The notes below the pieces were generated by a model that made no database searches, was not told the DNA's origin, and was given only the letters and a program-made list of their open reading frames with translations. Positions 47,914 to 58,406 of a stretch of 64,000 bases of DNA are shown here, piece by piece (within the stretch, counting starts at the first letter, position 1; every line of letters starts with the position of its first letter). The translations under genes and the position numbers were made by a program. The stretch is from Acinetobacter wuhouensis (GTDB taxonomy: Bacteria > Pseudomonadota > Gammaproteobacteria > Pseudomonadales > Moraxellaceae): contig NZ_CP031716.1 of assembly GCF_001696605.3 (NCBI RefSeq), forward strand, positions 2,604,001 through 2,668,000, in the 5' to 3' direction.

Positions 47914-48747
47914 ATGTCGCAGCGATCCCGAGTGCTGCCAGGTTTTGGTCTATCTCTAGGCTTCACCCTAGCGTATTTATCATTAATCGTGCTTATACCA
48001 CTCTCTGCCGTATTCATAAAATCTTTAGGCGTGGGCTGGGATGGTTTATGGGAAATTTTAAGTTCTGAACGAATTATTAAATCCTTACAACTGAGTTTTT
48101 CCACCGCCCTTGTCGCAGCGTTGATCAATGTGGTCTTCGGCTTGTTATTGGCTTGGTGTTTAGTGCGTTATTCTTTTCCAGGTAAGCGTATTGTAGATGC
48201 TTTGGTCGATTTACCTTTTGCACTGCCGACAGCAGTTGCTGGTATTGCACTCACCTCACTCTACGCATCAACGGGGTGGATTGGTCAACTCCTAGAACCT
48301 TTAGGAATCAAAATTGCTTATACCTCTTTAGGTATTACCTTGGCGTTGATTTTTATTGGTATTCCATTTGTGGTACGCACTGTGCAACCGGTTTTAAGTG
48401 ATCTTGAAACTGAGCTAGAAGAAGCCGCTTCTGCATTAGGTGCAAACCGTTTTCAGATCGTGACAAAAATTATTTTACCGATCTTATTCCCTGCCTTACT
48501 CACTGGTTTTGCTTTGGCATTTGCGCGTGGTGTAGGTGAATATGGTTCAGTGATCTTCATCGCAGGGAACATTCCTTACGAAACTGAAATCGCACCGTTG
48601 ATGATTATTACCCGTCTTGAAGAATATGATTATGCAGGTGCAACAACCATCGCCGTGGTGATGTTGATTATCTCTTTCGCATTCCTCTTTGTCATTAACT
48701 TGATTCAAGCATGGGCAAGTCGCCGTACAGGGAGAACTGCACGATGA
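47914..48747 (+). CDS. cysT: Sulfate ABC transporter permease CysT
   Basis: A 277-residue inner-membrane permease with six predicted helices. The EAA loop that contacts CysA is [23 protein letters not shown] near 170. It pairs with CysW. The stop overlaps the cysW start by 4 bp (ATGA at 48744-48747). Confidence 0.94.
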   Translation: MSQRSRVLPGFGLSLGFTLAYLSLIVLIPLSAVFIKSLGVGWDGLWEILSSERIIKSLQLSFSTALVAALINVVFGLLLAWCLVRYSFPGKRIVDALVDLPFALPTAVAGIALTSLYASTGWIGQLLEPLGIKIAYTSLGITLALIFIGIPFVVRTVQPVLSDLETELEEAASALGANRFQIVTKIILPILFPALLTGFALAFARGVGEYGSVIFIAGNIPYETEIAPLMIITRLEEYDYAGATTIAVVMLIISFAFLFVINLIQAWASRRTGRTAR

Positions 48748-49640
48748 GCTTAAATACCAATAGCAATGAGTTAGCAATTAAATTGCAATCTCGTGATGCG
48801 ACACGTGAACCGACTTGGGTACGTTACATCTTATTAATTATTGCCTTACTTTTCTTTTTAGGCTGTTTAATATTACCGTTAATCTTGATTTTTGTTGAAG
48901 CATTTAAACAAGGTTTTCAAGTTTATGTTGCCTCTCTGGTTGATCCATATACCTTATCAGCAGTCAAACTCACTTTACTGACAGCTGCGATTGCCGTGCC
49001 ATTGAATGTCATCTTTGGTGTAACTGCGGCTTGGTGTGTGGCGAAGTTTAATTTCCGTGGTAAAGCGATTTTAACCACCATTATTGACTCACCATTTTCA
49101 GTCTCTCCTGTTGTTGCGGGTTTAATGTTGGTGTTGATTTTCGGTTCACAAGGTTGGATCGGCTCATGGCTGATTGAACATGATATTAAAATTTTATATG
49201 CAACGCCTGCGATCGTCCTTGCCACCGTCTTTATCACAGTGCCTTTTGTTGCACGTGAACTGATTCCGTTGATGGAAGCGCAAGGCTCTGAAGAAGAAGA
49301 AGCGGCAATTGTATTGGGTGCTTCAGGTTGGCAAACCTTTTGGAAAATTACTATTCCAAATATCAAATGGGGTTTGATCTATGGCGTGATTCTATGTAAT
49401 GCACGTGCCATGGGTGAGTTCGGTGCAGTATCTGTGGTTTCAGGTCACATTCGTGGTGAAACCAATACTTTACCGCTGCATATTGAAATTTTATATAACG
49501 AACCAAATTCGATTAGTGCTGCTTTTGCTGTATCGACCTTGTTAGCGTTCTTAGCAATCATTACCCTTATTCTAAAAACATGGGTTGAGTATCGCCAAGA
49601 AAAACAAGATCGTGAAAGCAAAGAGTCAACCGTTTCTTAA
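48744..49640 (+). CDS. cysW: Sulfate ABC transporter permease CysW
   Basis: 298 residues from the ATG that overlaps the cysT stop. Six helices; the EAA loop reads [23 protein letters not shown]. The N-terminus has an extra hydrophilic stretch of about 30 residues. It forms the heteromeric channel with CysT and is followed 11 bp later by cysA. Confidence 0.94.
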   Translation: MSLNTNSNELAIKLQSRDATREPTWVRYILLIIALLFFLGCLILPLILIFVEAFKQGFQVYVASLVDPYTLSAVKLTLLTAAIAVPLNVIFGVTAAWCVAKFNFRGKAILTTIIDSPFSVSPVVAGLMLVLIFGSQGWIGSWLIEHDIKILYATPAIVLATVFITVPFVARELIPLMEAQGSEEEEAAIVLGASGWQTFWKITIPNIKWGLIYGVILCNARAMGEFGAVSVVSGHIRGETNTLPLHIEILYNEPNSISAAFAVSTLLAFLAIITLILKTWVEYRQEKQDRESKESTVS

Positions 49641-49651
49641 GGAATTGCACA

Positions 49652-50713
49652 ATGAGTATTCAAGTAAAAAATATTGAAAAAAACTTCGGTGCATTCCATG
49701 CACTCAAAAACATCTCTTTAGATTTTCCAGATGGTCAGTTGGTTGCCCTACTCGGTCCATCGGGCTGTGGCAAAACCACTTTACTCCGTATTATTGCAGG
49801 TCTGGAGTCTGCGGATAGTGGCAAAATTATCCTTGAAGGGACAGATGCAACCAAAGTGCATGTTCGTGAACGTCAAGTCGGTTTTGTATTCCAACACTAT
49901 GCATTATTTCGCCACATGACTGTCTATGACAATGTTGCGTTTGGTCTACGTGTTCGCCCTAAAGCGACTCGCCCGAATGAGAATGAAATCAAAAAACGTG
50001 TCACACGTTTATTGGATTTAGTCCAACTTGGCTTTTTAGCAGATCGTTATCCTGCACAATTGTCGGGTGGTCAACGTCAACGTATTGCTTTGGCACGTGC
50101 TTTAGCGGTTGAACCTCGTGTATTGTTACTGGATGAACCTTTTGGTGCTTTGGATGCTAAAGTCCGTAAAGAACTGCGTCGTTGGTTACGTACACTACAT
50201 GATGAATTACATATCACTTCAATTTTCGTAACCCATGACCAAGAAGAAGCCTTAGAAGTTGCCGATCAAATCGTCGTGATGAATAAAGGTGATATTGAAC
50301 AAATTGGTTCACCACGTGAAGTTTATGAAAAGCCTGCAACACCGTTTGTTTTTGACTTCTTAGGTCAAGCCAATCGTTTTGAAGGTGAAAATCATCAAGG
50401 CATTATTCAAATCGGTGATGATCGTATCCAACTACCATCTGCACGTAATACTGCCGACGGTAAAGTCATTGCATTCGCGCGTCCAAATGAGTTAAAAATT
50501 CATGCGCAACCGACTGAGAATGCAATCCAAGCCACCTTCTTACGTGAATTGTGGATTGCTGGTAAGGTGATGGCAGAATTACAAGATCGTCAAGGGAACT
50601 TGATTGAAATTGCACTCAATCCAGAAGATGCAAAGTTACATCAATACAGACCAAATCAAACAGTTTGGGTAAGTGCTTCGACACTTCACCTATTTGAAAA
50701 TCAAGTCGCATAA
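49652..50713 (+). CDS. cysA: Sulfate ABC transporter ATP-binding protein CysA
   Basis: A 353-residue ATPase: Walker [10 protein letters not shown] near 37, Q-loop QHYALFRHM, signature LSGGQRQR, Walker [12 protein letters not shown], and H-loop THDQEEA. A C-terminal TOBE-like domain (about 235-350) follows. Energises sulfate and thiosulfate import. Confidence 0.95.
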   Translation: MSIQVKNIEKNFGAFHALKNISLDFPDGQLVALLGPSGCGKTTLLRIIAGLESADSGKIILEGTDATKVHVRERQVGFVFQHYALFRHMTVYDNVAFGLRVRPKATRPNENEIKKRVTRLLDLVQLGFLADRYPAQLSGGQRQRIALARALAVEPRVLLLDEPFGALDAKVRKELRRWLRTLHDELHITSIFVTHDQEEALEVADQIVVMNKGDIEQIGSPREVYEKPATPFVFDFLGQANRFEGENHQGIIQIGDDRIQLPSARNTADGKVIAFARPNELKIHAQPTENAIQATFLRELWIAGKVMAELQDRQGNLIEIALNPEDAKLHQYRPNQTVWVSASTLHLFENQVA

Positions 50714-50766
50714 TGGGCGACTGGGTGAGTCGTAACAGACTCATCCACAATTGAGGTATCGAAACA

Positions 50767-51696
50767 ATGAACTTTCAACAATTACGAATTATCCGAGAAA
50801 CAGTTCGTCAAAATTATAATTTAACTGAAGCTTCAGCAGCACTTTACACATCACAATCAGGTGTGAGTAAACACATTAAAGATCTTGAGGATGAACTCGG
50901 CGTACAATTATTTGTTCGCAAAGGTAAACGTCTTTTAGGTTTAACTGAACCTGGGCAAGCCCTACTCAGTATCGTTGAACGTATGTTAATCGATGCCGAT
51001 AATATCAAACGCCTTGCTGATGATTTTAATAAAGTCGATGAAGGGACGCTGACCATTGCAACGACTCATACGCAAGCGCGTTATGTTCTACCACCAATTG
51101 TGAATTTGTTTAAAAAAGCGTTCCCAAAAGTACATTTGATTTTACAACAAGCCAGCCCTGTTGAAATTTCTGAAATGCTTCTACTCGGTCTTGCTGATAT
51201 CGGTATTGCAACTGAATCATTGACCACAGAAGAAAACTTGGGCAGCGTGTCATTCTATAACTGGAAACATAGCATCATTACCCCGCAAGATCATCCTTTA
51301 ACCAAGCTTGATCCTAAAGATATTACCTTAGAAAAATTAGCAGAATATCCGATTATCACCTATCACGGCGGTTTTACAGGCCGTTCTAAAATTGACAAAG
51401 CATTTGAAGATGCCAATTTAGATGTTGATATTGTCATGTCAGCTCTCGATGCCGATGTCATCAAAACCTATGTCGAGTTAGGCATGGGGGTTGGTATTGT
51501 CAATGATGTGGCGTATGACAATGAACGTGATCATCGTTTAAAACAAATTGATACTGATATTTTTGGTTTAAATACCACTTGGATTGCAGTGCGTAAAGGT
51601 CACTTACTTCGAGGTTATGGTTACGAGTTTATTTCTCTCTGCTCACCGGATGCGGACATCAAAGCATTGAAAAAAATAGCGTATCCGGACGATTAA
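50767..51696 (+). CDS. cysB: LysR-type regulator CysB/Cbl
   Basis: A 309-residue LysR-family activator of sulfur assimilation. The N-terminal HTH (NLTEASAALYTSQSGVSKHIKDLEDEL) and the effector domain (TTHTQARYVLPP, TYHGGFTGRSKID, GVGIVNDVAYD) match CysB/Cbl, which sense N-acetylserine or APS. It is 53 bp downstream of cysA, so it may be transcribed with the transporter it controls. CysB versus Cbl cannot be settled here. Confidence 0.9.
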   Translation: MNFQQLRIIRETVRQNYNLTEASAALYTSQSGVSKHIKDLEDELGVQLFVRKGKRLLGLTEPGQALLSIVERMLIDADNIKRLADDFNKVDEGTLTIATTHTQARYVLPPIVNLFKKAFPKVHLILQQASPVEISEMLLLGLADIGIATESLTTEENLGSVSFYNWKHSIITPQDHPLTKLDPKDITLEKLAEYPIITYHGGFTGRSKIDKAFEDANLDVDIVMSALDADVIKTYVELGMGVGIVNDVAYDNERDHRLKQIDTDIFGLNTTWIAVRKGHLLRGYGYEFISLCSPDADIKALKKIAYPDD

Positions 51697-51719
51697 TTCA
51701 GAAAGCACTAACAAAAGAT

Positions 51720-51744
51720 GGAGAGTTTAAACTCTCCTTTTTTA
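51720..51744 (+). terminator. Terminator after cysB
   Basis: GGAGAGTTTAAACTCTCC, a perfect palindrome followed by TTTTTTATT. Confidence 0.85.
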
Positions 51745-51911
51745 TTGCTCTTTTTTTAATTCACGAATTTCAAATCATTAAAATATTAACAAACACTTTT
51801 TAGAATTTCTAAAATCATTGATTTTTATATTATTTTTACTTTCATGAAGATTTATAGTATAAAATTTAACCTTATTTTTTATTTATACATTATAAATAAT
51901 TCGGGGTAGCA

Positions 51912-53129
51912 ATGAACACAATCACATGGGGGCTTGCCTTAGGCACTTTTGTTCCTATTTTAAGTAGTGCTGCTGGAATAGAAACGTCTAATCAATCTAT
52001 TCAATCATTTTTAGAGTCTGATCATTATGTCGAACTGTCCTATGCACAAATGCATGCCAATGTATCAGGTCAGCTTCCACAAACTGAAGCTTTAAAACAA
52101 CAAGGCGTTGAGAATTTCTCCACTGGAAATTTAATCAATGATCAGTATTTTTTCAATGTCGCTGCAAAGCTACAACTTACTCCGCAGTTTTCCTTTGGTC
52201 TAATTTATGATCACCCCTATGGTATGGATATGGATTATCAATACCAACCACAATTACAAACTGGTGCACCGCTTTTAGAGTCTGGAAAATTAGATTTTTC
52301 GAGTGAAAACATTTCATTGTTATTCGGTTATCAACCCTCATCGCAATGGAATATCTATGCAGGTACTGCATATCAACAATTTCAGGGTGAACTTGAAGTG
52401 ATGGGTGAAAACTATTCTACATTGAGTGGTTATCATGCAAAAATTAAAAAAAGTGCGGGACAAGGTTGGCTTGCGGGACTCAGTTATCAAATTCCTGAAT
52501 ATGCGTTTAAAACTGCGCTCACCTATCGTTCTAAAATCGAACATAAGGCAAGTATTACAGAAGACCTTTATGGTCAAAATTTAGAATTTGTTCCTTTTGC
52601 CAAAACAACAATCAATACACCACAATCGGTGAATTTAGATTTTCAAACAGGCTTAAGTCAACACAATTATCTCTACAGCACATTGCGATGGGTCAATTGG
52701 AAAGATTTTAAAATTCAACCCACTCAATTTGGTACAGTCATCGACTATTACGTTTCACTTTATCCTACGACAGCAAAGCCATTTAATTTAGTTGAATATA
52801 AAAGTGACCAATGGTCAGCAAAGCTTGGACTTGCACATAAGTTTAGCGAACACTGGATCGGTGCGGCTGAAATGCTATGGGATTCAGGCACTGACAATCC
52901 CGCAGGAACACTTAATCCATCTAATGGATATTATGGTTTAGGAATTGGAGCGGTATATAAACCAGATGAAAATTATTATCTCGCCTATGGGATCAATTAT
53001 ATTTACTTCAATAAAGCTGATCTCGACTCACTGAACCCCTTCAATTCAGTCACGCAAAATTCAACTTTATCTGGAGTTAATAACAATTACGCTTTTGTGC
53101 ATGGAATTAAGTTTGGTTATCACTTTTGA
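51912..53129 (+). CDS. FadL-family outer-membrane transporter
   Basis: A 405-residue beta-barrel of the OmpP1/FadL/TodX family that passes hydrophobic compounds across the outer membrane. It has a signal peptide (MNTITWGLALGTF, cleavage near SSA-A), the family SFLESDHYVELSYAQM stretch, alternating amphipathic strands and a C-terminal aromatic residue (FGYHF). Somewhat shorter than fatty-acid FadL proteins, so an aromatic-hydrocarbon or other lipid substrate is possible. Confidence 0.83.
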   Translation: MNTITWGLALGTFVPILSSAAGIETSNQSIQSFLESDHYVELSYAQMHANVSGQLPQTEALKQQGVENFSTGNLINDQYFFNVAAKLQLTPQFSFGLIYDHPYGMDMDYQYQPQLQTGAPLLESGKLDFSSENISLLFGYQPSSQWNIYAGTAYQQFQGELEVMGENYSTLSGYHAKIKKSAGQGWLAGLSYQIPEYAFKTALTYRSKIEHKASITEDLYGQNLEFVPFAKTTINTPQSVNLDFQTGLSQHNYLYSTLRWVNWKDFKIQPTQFGTVIDYYVSLYPTTAKPFNLVEYKSDQWSAKLGLAHKFSEHWIGAAEMLWDSGTDNPAGTLNPSNGYYGLGIGAVYKPDENYYLAYGINYIYFNKADLDSLNPFNSVTQNSTLSGVNNNYAFVHGIKFGYHF

Positions 53130-53166
53130 TTTATGTTTTAAAGGTATTATCAATATTCATTACGCA

Positions 53167-53193
53167 TAAAAAAACGAGCCGAAGCTCGTTTTT
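53167..53193. terminator. Bidirectional terminator between the FadL-like gene and carO
   Basis: AAAAACGAGC-CGAA-GCTCGTTTTT, a strong hairpin with A and T runs on both sides, between convergent genes. Confidence 0.88.
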
Positions 53194-53219
53194 GGATTCT
53201 AAAAAGAATCTAGATGCAA

Positions 53220-53948
53220 TTACCAGTTAAAGCTTACACCAACTTTACCAACTGGCAACCATTCATATTTATCATCATTACGGATTTTGTTTTCTTCAGC
53301 TGCTAAATCACGATCAAAATCTGCACCATTTACATTAACAAAATTACCTTTTGATTGTAAATTCACATCAGGATTTCCAGTGTAGTACGCACCAACTTCA
53401 CCAAATACACCAATATTTTTTGTGATTTTAGGTGCAAAACCAAACCCTACATATGGAGCTATATCATTTTTATAGTCCATTTTACCTGATACTTCACCAT
53501 TAAAGTTATAGTTATTACCATTTACCTTAATTGTGCCATCACTAGAACGTTTTTTAAGGTCATATTCACTATCAACATAACCTACACCAGCAGCTACATA
53601 TAGACCTTGTGCCCATACATTTTGGCTCGCACCCCATGGACGAATTTCAGCATTTAAATATGCTAATTTATTATCCATATCTGCATCATATTTAGTACCG
53701 TTGATTGATACATCATCAGTCCAAGAAATGTCGCCGCCATTATAACCAAGAGCCAAACCTACATAAGGATTTGCTGTCCAAAGTAAAGCACCACCATAAC
53801 CAGTTGTACCTACTTCAACACGAGCACCTGTAGGAAGTAATTGATTTGCATTAAAAACATTACCTTGGTTTACAACAGCTTCATCAGCCATTGCAACGCC
53901 TGATGCCAATAATGCAGTTGCAACTGTTAGTACTTTTAACACTTTCAT
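53220..53948 (-). CDS. carO: CarO-type outer-membrane protein
   Basis: A 242-residue beta-barrel. A signal peptide ends at AMA-DEA; the mature part has the CarO features GARVEVGTTGYGGALLW, NPYVGLALGYNGGDISW, AEIRPWGASQN and GFGFAPKITKN, and ends in a C-terminal Trp. CarO is an Acinetobacter porin linked to uptake of basic amino acids and, when lost, to reduced carbapenem entry. The extracellular loops (about 120-150 and 200-225) are the variable parts. It is divergent from dapD over 307 bp. Confidence 0.82.
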   Translation of the reverse strand: MKVLKVLTVATALLASGVAMADEAVVNQGNVFNANQLLPTGARVEVGTTGYGGALLWTANPYVGLALGYNGGDISWTDDVSINGTKYDADMDNKLAYLNAEIRPWGASQNVWAQGLYVAAGVGYVDSEYDLKKRSSDGTIKVNGNNYNFNGEVSGKMDYKNDIAPYVGFGFAPKITKNIGVFGEVGAYYTGNPDVNLQSKGNFVNVNGADFDRDLAAEENKIRNDDKYEWLPVGKVGVSFNW

Positions 53949-54255
53949 TTCTATCTCCTCAAATTAAACATGAGTTTGTTCTTTAATCGTTAATGTGTTT
54001 CGACTCAAACGCATAATATGTGATTTGATTGACGTAATTAAGGTGAAAATTGATTACTTTTTGTTAACTTTTGATACAATTTAACTTTAATATTTGTTTA
54101 TAAACACTTTCTTTTTTAAGAAATAGTTGAGCTAAACAACTTTTTAAAGCAATTTTTAAATTTCATCGTGAGTTTTTTAAATTGAAGTTCGATTTTATAT
54201 CTAAACCCAGTGCGATTTGGTGTAGAATCTTTAAAATTTTTTTGGAAAGAAGAAC
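53949..54255. promoter_or_regulatory. Divergent carO/dapD intergenic region
   Basis: 307 bp, AT-rich, no ORF or RNA gene. It must carry promoters for carO and dapD; a TAGAAT box (54223-54228) lies 28 bp upstream of dapD, without a good -35 partner. Confidence 0.5.
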
Positions 54256-55077
54256 ATGACTCAGCTTTCAACGATCATTGAAGAAGCGTTTGAAAATCGT
54301 GCTAACTTTACTGCTGCAGACTGTCCTGCTGAAGTACGCCAAGCTGTTGAACAAGCGATTGCTGGCTTAGATAACGGTAGCTTACGTGTCGCTGAAAAAA
54401 TTGATGGTAAATGGATTGTTCATCAATGGTTGAAAAAAGCGGTTCTTTTATCATTTAAGCTCAATGATAATAAACCAATTGAATCATGTGATCTTCAATT
54501 CTATGACAAAGTAGATACTAAATTTACAGGTTGGACTGAAGCACAATTTAAAGCTGCTGGCGTACGTGTTGTACCGCCTGCTGTTGCACGTAAAGGCTCT
54601 TTCCAAGCAAAAAATGTGGTGTTGATGCCTTCTTATGTCAATATCGGTGCTTATGTTGATGAAGGCACAATGGTGGATACTTGGGCAACTGTAGGTTCAT
54701 GTGCTCAAATCGGTAAAAATGTACATCTATCAGGTGGTGTTGGTATTGGTGGTGTTCTTGAACCACTTCAAGCAAACCCAACCATTATTGAAGATAACTG
54801 CTTCATTGGTGCACGTTCTGAAATCGTTGAAGGTGTAATCGTTGAAGAAGGTTCTGTGATTTCAATGGGTGTTTTCATTGGTCAATCGACTAAGATTTTT
54901 GACCGTGAAACTGGCGAAATCCACTATGGTCGCGTACCTGCGGGTTCTGTAGTCGTATCTGGTAGCCTTCCATCTAAAGATGGTACTTGCAACCTTTATG
55001 CTGCAATCATCGTAAAAAAAGTCGATGCTAAAACACGCGCTAAAACAAGCCTTAACGAATTACTTCGTGAAGACTAA
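54256..55077 (+). CDS. dapD: Tetrahydrodipicolinate N-succinyltransferase
   Basis: A 273-residue enzyme of lysine and meso-diaminopimelate synthesis; it succinylates tetrahydrodipicolinate. The C-terminal left-handed beta-helix (hexapeptide repeats from about 108 to 230, for example [23 protein letters not shown]) and the [11 protein letters not shown] loop match DapD. Strong Shine-Dalgarno GGAAAG precedes the ATG. Monocistronic with a terminator. Confidence 0.95.
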   Translation: MTQLSTIIEEAFENRANFTAADCPAEVRQAVEQAIAGLDNGSLRVAEKIDGKWIVHQWLKKAVLLSFKLNDNKPIESCDLQFYDKVDTKFTGWTEAQFKAAGVRVVPPAVARKGSFQAKNVVLMPSYVNIGAYVDEGTMVDTWATVGSCAQIGKNVHLSGGVGIGGVLEPLQANPTIIEDNCFIGARSEIVEGVIVEEGSVISMGVFIGQSTKIFDRETGEIHYGRVPAGSVVVSGSLPSKDGTCNLYAAIIVKKVDAKTRAKTSLNELLRED

Positions 55078-55143
55078 TTGATAATCACGAAATATCAATC
55101 GTTTTGCGGAACCTAATGTTCCTCGGAGTTTGAATCGCTCCTC

Positions 55144-55177
55144 ATCTCTACGGTCAAATTTGATCGTAGAGATTTTT
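55144..55177 (+). terminator. Terminator after dapD
   Basis: TCTCTACGGTCA/TGATCGTAGAGA stem around AATT followed by TTTTTCATTTT; it lies 25 bp before queE. Confidence 0.8.
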
Positions 55178-55202
55178 CATTTTGTAAGCTGTGGTAAATC
55201 TC

Positions 55203-55913
55203 ATGAATGCTCTTCGTTCTTCAACTATTCCTGTTTCTGATCCGTCTGCGGGGTTACGTATTACGGAGATCTTTTATTCGTTACAAGGTGAAGCCAATGC
55301 CGCGGGTTTACCGACTGTTTTTATTCGTTTAACTGGTTGCCCTTTGCGTTGTACCTATTGTGATACAACCTATTCGTTTGAAGGTGGCGAACGTCAGTCA
55401 CTTGACCAAATTATTCAAACCACATTAGATTTTAAAACACCATATATCTGTGTCACTGGTGGTGAGCCACTTGCTCAACCCAATGCTTTGCCTTTAATGC
55501 AACGTCTTGCAGATCTCGGTTGTGAAGTATCTTTAGAAACCAGTGGTGCCTTAGATGTATCTAAAGTTGACCCACGGGTTTCAAAAGTTTTAGATTTAAA
55601 AACACCTACTTCAGGTGAAGCTGCTCGAAATTTGATGAGTAATCTAGAACATCTTACTCAGCATGATCAGATTAAATTTGTGATCTGTAATCGAGAAGAT
55701 TATGAATGGTCAAAGCAGCAAGTTGAACAGTTTTTGTTAAATGAAAAAGTCAGCACTGTGTGGTTCTCTCCTGCTTTTGCTGTTGAAAAAGGTGCTGTTC
55801 GTTTACCACAACTCGCACGTGATTTAGCTCAATGGATTTTAGAAGACCATCTCCCTGTTCGTTTCCAATTGCAATTACATAAATTGCTTTGGAATGACGA
55901 AACTGGTCGTTAA
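55203..55913 (+). CDS. queE: 7-carboxy-7-deazaguanine synthase
   Basis: A 236-residue radical-SAM enzyme that forms 7-carboxy-7-deazaguanine in queuosine synthesis. RLTGCPLRCTYCDT holds the CX3CX2C cluster motif near residue 47; CVTGGEPLAQP binds SAM. ATG 55203 is preferred over an in-frame GTG at 55191. It is followed by queC, so both act in the preQ0 pathway. Confidence 0.93.
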   Translation: MNALRSSTIPVSDPSAGLRITEIFYSLQGEANAAGLPTVFIRLTGCPLRCTYCDTTYSFEGGERQSLDQIIQTTLDFKTPYICVTGGEPLAQPNALPLMQRLADLGCEVSLETSGALDVSKVDPRVSKVLDLKTPTSGEAARNLMSNLEHLTQHDQIKFVICNREDYEWSKQQVEQFLLNEKVSTVWFSPAFAVEKGAVRLPQLARDLAQWILEDHLPVRFQLQLHKLLWNDETGR

Positions 55914-55975
55914 TCCTTCGTCTTACTTATTTACCTTTTGTTATTTGTTTTAATTGATATTTTGGAGAATTGGAT

Positions 55976-56647
55976 ATGCGCCCTCGTGCCATAGTCTTAC
56001 TATCTGGTGGTTTAGACTCAACAACTTGCTTAGCTTGGGCTCAAGCCAATTATGAATGCATCGCTTTAAGTTTTATGTATGGTCAGCGTTCAACCACTGA
56101 ACTAGATGCTGCACGTGCTTTAGCGCAACGCGCGGGTGTAGAACATCGGGTCATCAATATTGATTTAGGCAATTTAGGTGGTTCAGCACTTACAGACCAT
56201 AACATTGATATCCCTGATCATGAAACTGATGGTATTCCTGTAACTTATGTTCCAGCACGTAACACGATTTTCTTGTCTTATGCACTGGCAGCAGCAGAAG
56301 TTTTTGATGCACAAGCCATTGTGATTGGTATCAATGCTGTTGATTATTCAGGATATCCTGACTGTCGACCTGAATTTATTGACGCCTTTGCCAATATGGC
56401 GCGTTTGGCAACCAAAGTTGGTGTAGAAGGAAAACCTCTTAAATTTGAAACACCTCTGTTACATTTATCCAAAGCGAATATAATACGCTTAGGCATCGAA
56501 CATGGCGTAGACTATAGTCAAACGGTTTCATGCTACCAAGCAGATGACCAAGGACGCGCTTGTGGTAAATGCGATAGCTGCCGACTTCGTAAACAAGGTT
56601 TTATGGATGCAGGTGTTGCAGATCCAACTCGCTATATACCGCAATAA
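55976..56647 (+). CDS. queC: 7-cyano-7-deazaguanine synthase
   Basis: A 223-residue PP-loop ATPase that makes preQ0 from 7-carboxy-7-deazaguanine and ammonia. [12 protein letters not shown] is the PP-loop near residue 8; the C-terminal zinc site is seen as [20 protein letters not shown] (four Cys). ATG 55976 has GGAG 8 nt upstream; a TTG six nt earlier is also in frame. It is followed 13 bp later by a small secreted protein. Confidence 0.95.
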   Translation: MRPRAIVLLSGGLDSTTCLAWAQANYECIALSFMYGQRSTTELDAARALAQRAGVEHRVINIDLGNLGGSALTDHNIDIPDHETDGIPVTYVPARNTIFLSYALAAAEVFDAQAIVIGINAVDYSGYPDCRPEFIDAFANMARLATKVGVEGKPLKFETPLLHLSKANIIRLGIEHGVDYSQTVSCYQADDQGRACGKCDSCRLRKQGFMDAGVADPTRYIPQ

Positions 56648-56660
56648 CAAGGTACATTTT

Positions 56661-57071
56661 ATGAAAAACTTAAAATCAGGTCTTATTCTTTCAACTTTAT
56701 TTTCAGCTTCGGCTTTAATGGGAACAGCTGCTTTTGCTGCTGAAGCAAATCCGCTTCAACAAGCTTATAAAAGCACCAATGTAAAATCAGCGCTTGTGAA
56801 TGTATGTAAAACTGAAACAGCGAAAGGTGGAAAACTGACTTCTGCTGAAGTCAGCAAATTCTGTGGTTGCCAAATTGATGCTCAAGGTAAAGTGACTGAA
56901 GCTCAAAAATGGGAAATCCAAAGCGCTGTAAACCAAAAGAAAAACCCATCAAGTTTAGCTTTTGTACAGCAACAAAATAAAGAACTTAAAGCATGTTTCG
57001 GTCCTCAGTTAACCAGCAAGTTAGAAACTTTAACTGAAGCTGCGATCAAAGCTGCTCAAGCGAAAAAATAA
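56661..57071 (+). CDS. Small periplasmic protein, unknown function
   Basis: 136 residues with a signal peptide (MKNLKSGLILSTLFSASALM, cleavage near AFA-AE). Four cysteines (NVCKTE, KFCGCQ and ELKACFG) could form two disulfides. ATG 56661 has AAGG 8 nt upstream, so it is probably co-transcribed with queC. A longer open frame beginning inside queC is not supported. I do not recognise the family. Confidence 0.75.
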   Translation: MKNLKSGLILSTLFSASALMGTAAFAAEANPLQQAYKSTNVKSALVNVCKTETAKGGKLTSAEVSKFCGCQIDAQGKVTEAQKWEIQSAVNQKKNPSSLAFVQQQNKELKACFGPQLTSKLETLTEAAIKAAQAKK

Positions 57072-57085
57072 TACTGATTCAATCA

Positions 57086-57110
57086 AGCCTGCTTAATGCA
57101 GGCTTTTTTT
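57086..57110 (+). terminator. Terminator after the small periplasmic gene
   Basis: AGCCTGC-TTAAT-GCAGGCT followed by TTTTTT. Confidence 0.88.
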
Positions 57111-57159
57111 CGCATTTGATTTATACACCAGCTTTAACAAAAGCATTACAAGCCTGCCC

Positions 57160-57846
57160 ATGCAAAATTCAACTCACTCTTCCATTCAACCACGTAAATT
57201 CGTCGCATCTTATAGCGGTGGCAAAGACAGTAGCCTTGCCTTGTACTATGCAATGCAGCAAGGTCAAGCCGTTGCCTTAATCGTTACCTTAGATGAACAT
57301 GGTATTCGCTCACGCTCACATGCGATGCCACTTGATATTATTGATGCACAAGCAGCAGCACTGGGACTGCCTATTCTCAAAACCACAACCACATGGGAAA
57401 GCTATGAATCTCAGTTTCTCAACGTCTTGGCAGAAGCTAAAGGCTATGGTGCTGAAGTTTTAGTTACAGGTGATATAGACTTAATCGGTCATGCAGAGTG
57501 GAATCAATCAGTTTCGGCACAACAACAACTTGAACTGTGGATGCCTTTGTGGCAAAAGCCACGTCTTGAAGTGGTCAATGAACTGATTCAACTGAAATTT
57601 ATTTGTATTGTCGTGACAGTCAATCTTGACCTTGGAATGACCACGGAAGATTTAGGTCGTGTGATTGATCATGACTATGTCAATGAATTACTTGCACGTG
57701 GTATAGATCCATGTGGAGAATCTGGTGAGTTTCATACCACCGTAATTGATGCACCGATATTTAAAAATCCGCTTTCAGTGCATAAAGGTGCTATTCTTTA
57801 TCATCAAAATTATGCCTTTTTAACGCTTGAATTAGAAGCTTCGTAA
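57160..57846 (+). CDS. Dph6-related ATP pyrophosphatase
   Basis: A 228-residue member of the adenine-nucleotide alpha-hydrolase family related to diphthine-ammonia ligase. The PP-loop ASYSGGKDSSLAL is near 14-26, and EFHTTVIDAPIF near the end is typical. Bacteria lack diphthamide, so the real substrate is unknown. It is followed within 15 bp by bcp. Confidence 0.82.
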   Translation: MQNSTHSSIQPRKFVASYSGGKDSSLALYYAMQQGQAVALIVTLDEHGIRSRSHAMPLDIIDAQAAALGLPILKTTTTWESYESQFLNVLAEAKGYGAEVLVTGDIDLIGHAEWNQSVSAQQQLELWMPLWQKPRLEVVNELIQLKFICIVVTVNLDLGMTTEDLGRVIDHDYVNELLARGIDPCGESGEFHTTVIDAPIFKNPLSVHKGAILYHQNYAFLTLELEAS

Positions 57847-57861
57847 ATTTAAGGAATGACA

Positions 57862-58323
57862 ATGACTGAACAAATCCAACTGCCGAATCAAAGTTTTCCG
57901 ACCACTACAGGTGAAATCAATCTAACTGAACTGAGTACAGAATGGTTAGTTTTATATTTTTATCCAAAAGACAATACGCCTGGTTGTACCACACAAGCTG
58001 TTGGTTTCTCATGTATTAAAGATCAATTTGACGCATTGAATGCTACCATCATTGGGGTATCTCGTGACTCAGTCAAAGCACATCAAAACTTTACGGAAAA
58101 GCAAGCTTTAACCATCAATTTGATTAGTGATAAAGAAGAAGTACTCTGCAAACATTTTGACGTGATTAAAGAAAAAAATATGTATGGTAAAAAAGTGATG
58201 GGGATTGAACGCTCAACCTTTATTTTCCATAAAGGTCAATTGGTTAAAGAATACCGTAAGGTTAAAGCTGCGGGGCATGCGGAACAAGTTTTAGAAGACT
58301 TAAAAGCATTACAAGCGGATTAA
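57862..58323 (+). CDS. bcp: Thiol peroxidase Bcp (peroxiredoxin)
   Basis: 153 residues from ATG 57862 (AAGGA 6 nt upstream; an ATG six nt earlier is less well placed). A thioredoxin-fold peroxiredoxin that reduces hydroperoxides. The peroxidatic Cys is in DNTPGCTTQAVGF near 44, and a second Cys (GFSC) follows eight residues later, where Bcp proteins often have five-residue spacing. Co-directional with the preceding ATP-pyrophosphatase gene. Confidence 0.9.
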   Translation: MTEQIQLPNQSFPTTTGEINLTELSTEWLVLYFYPKDNTPGCTTQAVGFSCIKDQFDALNATIIGVSRDSVKAHQNFTEKQALTINLISDKEEVLCKHFDVIKEKNMYGKKVMGIERSTFIFHKGQLVKEYRKVKAAGHAEQVLEDLKALQAD

Positions 58324-58406
58324 TATTATTAATGGAAAGCCCCTTTCCTTGCGCCATATATGGCTCAGGGATGAGGCGCTTGCTCCGCAAGAGGATGAGG
58401 GAAATT

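Noticed and set aside
56544-57071. Longer 175-residue version of the small periplasmic gene starting inside queC
   Set aside because: The true start is ATG 56661, with its own ribosome site and a signal peptide right after it.
58325-58400. GC-richer stretch with GGGATGAGG repeated between bcp and argO
   Set aside because: Only short imperfect direct repeats and a small CTTGC/GCAAG hairpin without T run; not enough for a named feature.
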